Source: Silene noctiflora
Taxonomy: Eukaryota > Streptophyta > Magnoliopsida > Caryophyllales > Caryophyllaceae
NCBI GenBank assembly: GCA_009801015.1
Contig: VHZZ01019836.1
Coordinates: forward strand, 1-26,131
DNA length: 26,131 nt
Reading direction: 5' to 3'
Shown here: piece after piece, positions 1 through 10,000 of the stretch
How positions within the stretch are numbered: the first letter of the stretch is position 1
Layout: every line of letters begins with the position of its first letter
Position numbers and translations under genes: made by a program
The notes under the pieces: generated by a model
Databases searched by the model: none
What the model was told of the DNA's origin: nothing
The model's input: the letters and a program-made list of their open reading frames with translations, nothing else

Positions 1-61
1 GGCAATCGACCCCAGCAGAAAAACTACGACTATCTCAATCATACTTAGTCAAATCGCCAAA

Positions 62-302
62 AAACTATCCTTGTATTTCCGTATTCTTGCGTTTCCGTCT
101 CGATTATAGTGCAAAGTTGGTGGGATTCTGACTCCCCGCGGTTTTTTCCACATTGGGTTTTCCGCGTCATCAAAATACCTCGTGTCAAACTTTATTTTTC
201 GTCGTTTGTTTCTTTCGTTTGCATCGTTTCATTCGTTCACGCGTTGGCCTTCGATCAATCGCTTTAACCGACAATTAAATCGACTATTTGGTGAAATTTT
301 AC
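62..302. repeat. Inverted repeat, left arm (partner 1177-1416)
   Basis: This stretch read in reverse complement closely matches 1177-1416 along its whole length. Shared blocks include the string containing CCGCGGTTTTTTCC here and GGAAAAACCGCGG in the partner, and ATCAATCGCTTTAA here with TTAAAGCGATTGAT there. The arms are similar but not identical, so the duplication is not recent. I do not recognise the family. The arm lies just upstream of the TATA-like box. Confidence 0.8.
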
Positions 303-420
303 CAAAACAGTATTTATGATATGAAATTAATTAGGGGATAAATATTAGATAGTGGATAATAGAATGTAACTTAGGCGCAAAAGTTAGGCGGGAAAAACTT
401 CAGTTTCGTTAATAAATTAG

Positions 421-428
421 TATATAAG
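421..428 (+). promoter_or_regulatory. Candidate TATA box (TATATAAG)
   Basis: TATATAAG lies about 210 bases before the start codon. If functional, transcription would start near 450-460 and give a leader of about 185 bases. Many plant genes lack a TATA box, so this is only a candidate. Confidence 0.4.
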
Positions 429-472
429 GATTGTATAGATATTGATTGATTCATATCAAAGAGAGTAAATCC

Positions 473-575
473 ATGGTATTTGGTTGGCCTCAATAAGAAC
501 ACAAAACGTTGAGGCCTTATCGTCCACTCGATGAGAAGACACAAGTTGGGAAATTCCATTTTCCAGAAAATGTGA
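473..575 (+). promoter_or_regulatory. Upstream ORFs in the putative leader
   Basis: Three upstream ATGs precede the main start. ATG 473 reads MVFGWPQ and stops at 496; ATG 531 reads a 14-residue ORF stopping at 575; ATG 570-572 is followed directly by the TGA at 573-575. All end before 640. They matter only if the leader starts upstream of them, as the TATA-like box suggests. Such uORFs can lower translation of the main ORF. Confidence 0.45.
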
Positions 576-639
576 AAAGAGAAGAATAAGGAAGTGAGGA
601 AAGTGAAAGAAGTAGAATCAGCAGGCAGTCGACTTCTCG

Positions 640-982
640 ATGGGGTATTGTATGACGACAACATGGTCACATTTTGCTGCAATTTGCAACAGCAGAAATG
701 GAGTGACCCTGAATTCCAAGAAGCGAGCAACTCCTGCTTGTGGTGCAATTGGCAATTTCCAACACTTGTTTGGTGCTGTTAAAAAGGATTGGGAATTCTT
801 AAAGAAGGGTTTTGTTAAAGGCGTTGATTCGGCGATTCAGCTGTTACCGACTACTCCGACTACTACTCCTACTACTGCTACTACTAGTGTTGATGTTGAT
901 CACTTTGTTTGGCTTCGTCATCTCGAGGACCCTAATTTCACTACTTTTCAAACTCCCTCCTGGCCTCACCCTTCTTATCCAG
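640..982 (+). CDS. ABC1K exon 1: transit peptide and N-terminal region
   Basis: Encodes residues 1-114 plus one base of codon 115. The start MGYCMTTTWSHFAAIC is rich in Ser/Thr/Ala and low in acidic residues, followed by basic residues and ACGAIG, which fits a chloroplast transit peptide. Residues 71-82 form a Thr/Pro-rich run. The end of the exon (PSWPHPSYP) joins smoothly to ALSGMDLLL of exon 2. The second in-frame ATG at 652 could also start translation; both have a T at -3, so neither has strong context. The donor is CCAG|GTTGC at 983. Confidence 0.85.
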
Positions 983-990
983 GTTGCTTT

Positions 991-1044
<54 letters not shown>

Positions 1045-4000
1045 CACTCTTCCTACTGAAATTAAAACATTGATAAAGGTAAAGGTGTTTGCACCAGACT
1101 GAAATTAAAATGCATTTGGATAATCAACTGAGTATTCCAATCCCCTCCCTCTTTATAACAACATTGCTGCTTGTTTAGGTAAAAATTTACCAAGTGATCG
1201 ATTTTAATTGCGGATTAAAGCGATTGATCGTTAGCCTAAATACGAGCGAATGAGACAGAATGAACGAAAGAAATGACAACGAAAATAAAGGTTGACGCAA
1301 GATATTTTGGTGACGCGGAAAACCCGGTGTGGGAAAAACCGCGGGGGAGTCGGAATCCCACCAACTTTTGCACTATAACCGAGACGGAATCTTGAGTACG
1401 GAAATACAAAGTAAGAGCGTTTCGTAGTAATATAATTGCTAGAGTGAAGAATGATGTTAAAAATGCTTATGGAGATTGAATGCCTTTGAAATGCCGCTCC
1501 TTCCCCTTTTATATGCTGCTCTGGCCGATATTCCGAGTCTTCAACGTCTTCTCATTCTGCTCCTGGATTCCCTCCATCCGTTGCAGAAAAGTAGGAGTTG
1601 GTTGCTGACTCTTTCTATGTGCGTGTGTAACAAACACATNTTGCAGAAAAGTAGGAGTTGGTTGCTGACTCTTTCTATGTGCGTGTGTAACAAACACATC
1701 AATTGTGTTTGTTTGGCTTTCATCCGATGGTCCACATACCGCCACATCATCAATCCTCTTTTTCCTTCTTTCGCCAATCGGTAGTTGCCACGCGTCCCTT
1801 TGATTAAAAGCGGATTTTTGTTTGTCCATATCACTGCTGTCTATCCAAATCACTCTTATTATCAAACTAGATTGTATTCACATCAGACGTCTTTTTTCCG
1901 CAGCACTCTCTGGGATGGATCTGTTACTTGCTGATGTCCAAGCGTTAGCAGCTTATGCTAATTACTTTTACTCTATCTCTAGACTTTGGTCAAGGCCTCT
2001 TCCCGACTTCTATGATGCGCAACAAATCTCTGATTACTTCAATTGCAGGCCACATCTTGTTGCCCTTCGATTTCTCGAGGTATCACCATATCTACAATTT
2101 ATCAACGACCACATATGTTTTACATATATTTAAATATTTATTTTTCAGTTATGCATTGAAAAATTACATATACGTGTAAGGAGGAACCTCGTTGGCTACC
2201 TTTTCCAGTTAGCCAAGCCTTAGATCTTACGAGTTAGGACTATGAATTTGGCAGTGTCTAGGTCAGAGAGGTGGGAAAAGCCTCATCTTTTATCACGCCA
2301 ACTCGTCAAGTAATAATAGAATTCATTTGTACTTGATATATTTCCAAATAATTTAAAATGATTATAGGTAGGCGTCTCATTAAAGAGGAGTAATAGGAAA
2401 CAGTTACAGATGGAAATGATCATGACCCCACAAAACATTAAAACTTAGGTCAAATGAAAACCCACCATTTTAAAATATTGTTTCTGTGTCAAATCACTAC
2501 CGTCCCTATCTATGTTACTCCGACACTTTACTTAGCTGCCGTGTGCCCCACACGTATCGACACTTCATTTTAGACCAAAAAATTGAAAATGTCTCCGACT
2601 CTGGCACGACACGTGTTGAAGAGTCGGGGTAACATAGATTCCTATCATTGGCCATAGCTGTTTTTATTCTTTGTCAACTTTAATTTCTGCGTGTCGTGGT
2701 TGAAATCTCCCAAAATCGTGTAATTTAGGGTTTCATGCTCTTCTAAATATTGAGTTCCCAAAAAGACTCGAACACATTGCTGAGTTACTCAAAGAGCATG
2801 CTTCATCATTATCCATTGTAAGTTGTAACAGTGTCCGAAGTGTATGCTTTGTAATGTTAATCACATTGGCCCAAACATATTTGAAGATAATATGGTGTAT
2901 AATATTTAATGCCACCTTCATTAGACGTATAGTATATTCCATGTCTGCGAAGGAAGAAATTTTTAGACTTGTAATACCATTCCTCGGCTTGTTTGGGATA
3001 CAAACAGATTTTTTCTTTTGTTGTAACATTTATTTTTTATCAACTTATTTCGAAGGTCATATGCTTCTTTTTGCCTTTTGGCCTTTACTAGCTCCGTGAT
3101 ATTATCTGTGTGTCTGTGTTCAAGAGCACTGCTCGTTCTTTTTTTTTTTTTTTTTTCCTTGAGTGGATTTGGTAGCTACGCAGCTGCTAAAATTTTTTCG
3201 GGGATTGCTTATGAAACTGTTTCTAGCCAACTTGAAGCTACTATTAGTGCACTATGATGTAACAGTGATTTTTATTTTTATTGTTTTTGGAATAGATCCT
3301 CCCTTTTGGTGGATCTTGTTCTCCTGCGCATAGTATAGAAACCACTCTTTAAGAGATTCAGTCTAGTTTACTGAGACCGCCTCGCATAATGCAAATACAA
3401 TTAGGTAACGGCCAGCAGGAAGCAGCCGTGAGCAGCTCATGGGTAATGTATTTAGACAAGTACTTGTCAATCACTATACAACGATGGTATTGAATATCGG
3501 ATTGAGACGGACTTCAGAACAGGTCGTCGTGGCGTTGCAGCGTACATGCGGTCCATATTGCCTCAAAATGGGTTACAGGTACCTTAAAAACCTTGATAAC
3601 TCAGTTCACGATGTGGTGTCGAGATCAGGATTTACTACAATGCATACAACTACCCTTTCTAAAATTCTAAAGCCAAATTTTAATACATGTGACAAGAATT
3701 TATTATTGTTTCAATGGGGCAATAGTAAGTTTTGATGGTTGATTGTAGCAAAGAGTTCTCTTTTAAGACTGAAGCATTGCACATTTGCGCGTTGTGAGAT
3801 TTTGAGGGTTTCATTGTTAACTATTTGAGATAGTGGGATAATGTGGACATGTGGTTTGCTCGAAGTTTAATTTCTGTTGCGCTTGGACACAAGTGTTTTT
3901 TTGTCCACAGCAAAGATTTGTCATCTGAAGACTGGCATATTGCACGCCCGTAGCTTTTATAGCGTTTGTTATTGACTCCTGGAGTGCTTTGTTGAGATGT

Positions 4001-7000
4001 GGGTGTTCTATGGTTTGTTTTAAGCCGTGAAGTTAATTTTATGTTGCAGTTGGTTGCAAGTTAGGTTGGATTTAAGAGGAATTATGTTGGATTTAAGAGG
4101 AATTAGTGAACGATGAATCTCTTATGGTCAATGTGTAAGAACCTCTTATGATTCTTTCCAGTTAACTACAGTGATTGAAGTATTCAAATTTTTCTGCTGG
4201 TGATCCTTTGTGGATTAGAGCAATGTCCAGTGCTGAGTATTTTCTTTGGTTTCCTGGTTGTATTCTTTTTTTAATTTTGGAAAGTGTGGGGGTGCCGATT
4301 ATAGGGTTTGAATTAGTTGATTTACTCTATTGATTTATTGATTATTCAAGAACAATATTTTCTACCTGTGTTACTCCGACACGGCTGTCAGGTGGCGTGT
4401 CGCGTGTCGCGTGTCGGACACGACACGTGACACGTGTATGACACGGCCTTGCCGGAAACGACACTGACACGGCGGTGACGAAAATGGCAGCCGAAAATGA
4501 AAAAAATGGAACTTACATGGCACGGGGATTACTGTATAGTTCAATGTTAATTCTTCAACGAAAGATGAAGGCCGGCCGTGCCGGCGTCGGAGAGTGTACA
4601 GCGGCGGTTTTTTGGCCTTGGGTTGGTGGATTTAATGACGGAAACTTGACGGAGATCTGGGTTATGGTGAAGAAGAAGAAGGGTGAAAGTACTTTATCTT
4701 TCAATTTCATTGTGTTTGGAAGGGCGACGGCGGTGCATTGTTGTAAAAACTGAAAAGTTGAAAACAAGTATGACCTAATGGAAGTTGACTAGTCAAGATT
4801 TTTTTATTTTTAATTAATTTTGTTAATAAGTCCGAAGGCAATTCTTTCATTTCCTATTTGCATGTTTAAAAACGGTTCAGTCCATTTTGTTAATAAGTCC
4901 ATTTAAAAACGGTTCAGTCCCAAGGCAATTCTTTAATTTTATGGAAATTTTATGTTTTTTTTTTTAATTATATTTTTCTTTATAAAAATGAAATGACGTG
5001 TCGTGTCGTGTCGGTTGGTCAAGACACACCGTTGACCATGTTCGGATAATTCAGAAATTTCGTGTCGGATACGCCGACACCGACACGTGTCGGGGTGTCG
5101 GCGTAACACAGTTTTCTACGTTGTTGCGTCCTTTGAGTTTTGAAAGAATTCCTGGTTGTCTAATAATGTGAATGCGTTCATAGTCCTGGCGAAGTTCTTT
5201 TCATCTTCTTTTTATCTTCTTTTCTAGAAAATAGAAAATAGTTTTGAAAGAATTCCTGGTTGTCTAATAATGTGAATGCGTTCATACGATGCTATTTTGT
5301 AGTGCTGTTTCCAAAGTTGTGCTTTGAATTAGATCCTACAGAAGTTCTTTATGACTTTCTTTACTTACTCTTGTTGAAGGTATTTTTCGCATTTTCTTCT
5401 GCTGTGATTAAACTTCGTGCCTCAAGAATGAGAGGACCCGCCATCTCAGGGACTACTGTGGAGACAACAGAGAACGCATCACAATATGATTTTGGGAAGG
5501 CTCTTAAAGATTCTTTTTTAATTTTAGGCCCCACATTTATCAAAGGTTAGAAATACTCTTGAGCATGCTCACGATATTAATTCTTTTTTATTTCTTGCCA
5601 GAAACTATGTTTCAAATGATGTTTACATGCATGCTAGCTTGGTTTAGATCAGGGAAATTTTATGTGGTTAGTCACGCGACTTATTTTTCTTATGCAGTGG
5701 GCCAATCTCTCTCAACAAGGCCAGATATTATAGGCCCTGAGATCTCCAAGGTTAGATGAACTGTTATGAATGCTTTTCGTAGTATTGATATTCCGTATGC
5801 CCCTCTCTCCCTCCATTTGCTTTTATACATGATTCCTCCAAAGATAAACTTGCGTTCTTCTTCCCACATAACTTTGTTGTGTACTGTAATTCCCAGAAAA
5901 CTAATACCTTTCCTATACAAGGTTTTTGAAAAACTCCTACTTTTTGTATTTAAAATTCATACTTTTCCTGAACATTCCTGCAAAATGTTAGTTTAGCCAA
6001 AAATGAGCATTTTACAGCGAATGTCAACTCGGAATGATCTTTACTTCTGCTCAGTACTGTTTTTTTGGTAGAAGGGAAAGATAATTCATAATTAATATCC
6101 CAATTATTTATTTTGCGAAAAGTGACTCTTAGTAGGAGGTTTGGAAGATAAGATCAGAAAAAGGTAGGAGTATTTTTTATTTTCTTTAGTAAAAGAAATA
6201 TACGAATGGCAGGAGTAATTAATTAATCCTTATTTCAATTTCGGTTTAATCATTGGAATGAGCAGTAACTCCATGTTTGAGCAAGACAACTTTTGACTTG
6301 AACCCATTGGTGCATGTTTAGATTACGCCATTACGGAGTTATTACTCAGTCCATCTTTCACTACTCTGTGCTGTAATCAAACATTGTATCCTCAATGATT
6401 CTGGCAATCATTGTTAAGTGACACAACCTCTCATGACGATTATTTGGGTGCCTGTTTTGTGAGTACGTTATCATTTGGGTATGCATATTTCTAGATGAAT
6501 TGTTCATTGTTCTTTTTGCCTAATTGCCTATTGGTAAAAGCTGACTGACCTTACATCTGCCTATGTCATCAATGTTCTTGTCTTTAAGATTTTGGTTGGC
6601 CAAACTACCAAATTGGTAAAAAAAGTAGAGACTATTGGACAAATTGGTAAAAAATGTAGCATGGTGGACAAATTGGTAAAAAACAATAGCATGTTGGACA
6701 AATTGGTAAAAAAAAGTTGATTTAAGTGATATTTAGGCCAAAATAAATAAATTTAATATCTTTTCTTAATGTTTTAATGGTAAATAATACATATATCGAG
6801 TCGGGTTTGGTCAAACCATTTCGGATTTAGGCTACTTTTCGGGTTTATTATTATTATCAGGTTTATTAGGGGTAATGATTAGTTTACAATAATATTCGTG
6901 TCGGGTCATATTGGTTCATATTATTCGGGTAACGGGTCATGATGGGATCCTCAGTTCGGTGGTCGTGTCAGTTTGATTAAATCCTTCGGTCAAGTCAGTT

Positions 7001-10000
7001 CGGCTCAATTTTTTTTATTGTAGTCTTTAATTAATATAAATTTTGGGTAGAGAAAACAACTAATGGTTTTTTATACTATTTTTATTATCTTTGGTTAATC
7101 TCAAAATAATTGGCCCGACTTGAAAGACAAGACTCAGTTGACACGACACCCGAACTTAGGAGCCAAGAATAACCCGTAACGAACTCGAATTGGTATTAAC
7201 CAATATGTGATCCTACACGAATGTTTATCATTGTAAACATACCATTGCCCCTTATAAACTCTATAGTAATAGACCAAAAATTGACCAAAGTTAGAAATAA
7301 TCCAACACGACTCGACCTTATCCGACTTGTAAACCCGAAAATGACTCGACCTGAACTCGGCCTAATTAACCCAAAATAATCGTAAATGTAATTTCAAGTC
7401 AAAATAAATTTAAGTCGAGAATGTATCAAGGGTCAAAATATTGTCCGCATATACTACTTACTATTTGTTCATTAATAAAAGTCTCTTAATTAGGCTAAAA
7501 ACTTGCCTAAAATACCAACCATAATAACGACTATAATGCTGAAATAAAAACACCCTTAAATTGCATAATTACTACTATTTATTCTTGAATTAATCACCTT
7601 GTCTCCCATGTTGACTTGCTTAGACGAGTTTGACTGTTTAAGCGAGTTGAACATGAAGCAAGCAAACGGCTTCTTTGATCATAGGCCCAATCCAAGCAAC
7701 TTCACACTTGACACGCCATTAGTTCGGCTACTGGAATATTACCCGGAATTGAACAGTACAACTGTCCACAACTAGCTCATCCACGTTATCCATGACCGCT
7801 ATACTATCCATGACCGTATCCCATATCATCCGCCTTTTCTTAAAAAAGAATCGACCCGATTCTTGGACCTATGGTATGGGTTATCAAAAGCCGATCAACC
7901 CTCGAACTACCTCGCTCGAGTTTAAACTTTGACATCGCCTAGGACCGTTTGAGTTATCAATAGCCAATTAGGTGCTTTCAAACAATGACACTCCCAACAA
8001 GTCTTCTTGTTGTTTTTTTTGAATGAACAGTACGACGCACGCACGTGAACAATAGGTTTTTTTTTTTTTTTTTCTCACGCTTCGAATAAAACTCACTAGA
8101 AACTTCCTCGTGAGATGCCAAACCGATTAACCCTCAAACTACTTGCTTGAGTTTAACCCTTGAACTCCTATCGCAATCGGAAATTCAACTAACAACTTGG
8201 TTTTAACACGCCTAAGATCGTCTAGATTTGGGGAAATCAAGAGCCAAAGCTCTGATACCATATGACGCGAAATGTGGAAGACAATAAAACAAAAAGATAT
8301 TTGCCTGGAATTCATGTGTAGAAATTGAGTCAATGAGATATTTGCTCGGGTTAGACCTATAACTCGAACAATGGGTGATTGATATTCAAGACCTATTGAA
8401 CAATAATCGAATTAGAGCTCGAAAACGCGCCGAACACTAACCGGAACTGTTTGGATTTCGCCCCAACAGAACAAGAGTTTACATATTTCTTAACTTGTTT
8501 TCTGAAAAAGTTTATTGTATGATGTCAAATGCAAGGAATACAAGGCCTTAAATAGCCAAAACATTCCACACTTACATGTCTAAAACGGCTGGAATAATGA
8601 GCATTAAAACTACCTAATTAAGTCTCTTAATTAGGTTTAATTAGGTTAAAAACTTGCCTAAAATAACAGCCATAATAAACCACTATAATGCTGAAATAAA
8701 CACACACTTAAATTGCATAATTACTACAATTTATTCCTTGATTAATTCCCTTGTTGCTTAGACGAGTTGAACATGGATTAAGCAAATGGCTTCTTTGAAC
8801 ATAGGCCCAATCGAAGCAACTTGACGCGCCATTAGTTGGGCTCCTGGAATATTACTTCGATCATAATTCGAACAGTCCAGAGAATTGTCCACAACCAGCT
8901 CATCCACGTTATCCATGACCGCTATACTATCCTTGACCGTATCCCAACTCGTATCAATTTGGCTGATTTTGGTTAAGCATTTCATGTGTTAATATCTTTC
9001 TTTTTTTGTGAATTATGCATCTTCTTTTACTCATTCCACATACCATTCTGTTATTTTTCTTCGTCTCCTTGGCAGCAACTGTAAAGTGTTTGAATTGTTG
9101 TTTGTGTATCTGACATATTTTATTCAGTACACAATGTGCCTTTTTTCCGCAGTTAGGTTTACTTATTATCTTGCAGGCGCTGTCTGAGCTGCATGATCGA
9201 ATCCCCCCTTTCCCAACAGCTGTTGCTATGAAGATCATTGAGGAAGAGTTGGGCACTCCTACGTCACAATTCTTCAGCTATATATCTGAAGAACCTGTAG
9301 CCGCAGCTTCCTTCGGTCAGGTACCTTTATTTTGTATATATTGGCTCCCTACTCTAGAAGGTCTGATATTCGCTGGGGAGGAAGTGGCTTCCTGTTGGTG
9401 GGGAGTGTGAACACATACCTATATAGCTATACTAATGTTGTATGGTTTAATGTTGTACAATTTCTTTCATACACTTTGTTTGATTGAAAATATAATATCT
9501 TATGTGTAGAATCCTGAACACTATTTTGGAGAATAGGCTTTGCAAATTGCAAGACCCTTTTCAAATTCTTTTCCCCAATTATAGGAGTATCGCATAATAA
9601 TGCATGGTCTCCTTGTGGAACTTCATAGCTACATTATTAACTCAGTGTCTTGAAATATATGTACACAACATTATCACCGTATTTGAGAGGATGTTTTTGA
9701 GAGATCCTTGTTAAAATGACTTAGAGAGTTGGAGATATGTGGTACTGACTACTTTTAATCTTAGCATTTCTTATGTCACATATTATTTTCATTTAACTTG
9801 TCATAGGTTTACAGAGGAACAACATGTGATGGCTGTGCGGTTGCTATCAAAGTTCAGCGACCAAATTTACATCATCTGGTTGCCAGAGATATATACATTC
9901 TTCGCCTCGGGGTTTGTACAGTTCCCTTTTTTTTTGTATGATTATATTCTATGAGAGAATCTAAGTCTCACAATTTTAGGTTATTTCAGCTTGGCTTATT

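Larger units (their letters stand above)
983..1903 (+). other. Intron 1
   Basis: GT-AG, 921 bp, phase 1. It contains a 48-base T run starting ten bases after the donor, the right arm of the inverted repeat (1177-1416) and the N-joined 59-bp duplication (1581-1699). I see no supported gene in it. Confidence 0.85.
2080..5379 (+). other. Intron 2 (contains TIR elements and gene-like fragments)
   Basis: GT-AG, 3,300 bp, phase 0. It holds TIR elements at 2510-2637 and 4366-5111, two short gene-like open stretches near 3159-3257 and 3456-3578, a 21-bp tandem repeat at 4065-4105 and a 47-bp direct repeat at 5136/5240. The rest (2080-2500, 2650-3150, 3740-4350) shows nothing I can name. Confidence 0.8.
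5751..9176 (+). other. Intron 4 (repeat-rich)
   Basis: GT-AG, 3,426 bp, phase 0, the largest intron. 5751-6600 shows no gene; around 6311-6388 there is a weak inverted pair (GTTTAGATTAC and GTAATCAAAC) that could be a MITE relic. Then follow a minisatellite (6608-6716), a fold-back repeat (about 6790-7365) and a broken LTR element (about 7478-8946). 8947-9176 is plain intron ending in two competing acceptors. Confidence 0.8.

Noticed and set aside
371-748. 125-codon minus-strand open frame over the promoter and exon 1
   Set aside because: It overlaps exon 1 in antisense, has a low-complexity Phe/Ser-rich content and shows no recognisable domain; exon 1 on the + strand fits the gene.
812-1102. 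Leu/Phe-rich open frame across the T-run
   Set aside because: Poly-Leu and poly-Phe come from the CTA/CTC repeat and the T48 run read in a second frame; it crosses the intron 1 donor.
1509-1865. 118-codon minus-strand frame including the N
   Set aside because: It runs through the N-joined duplicate, which is probably an assembly error, and has no recognisable motif.
6597-6720. CRISPR-like array
   Set aside because: Four units about 30 bp apart have A-rich, partly repeated spacers and lie in a plant intron; it is a minisatellite.
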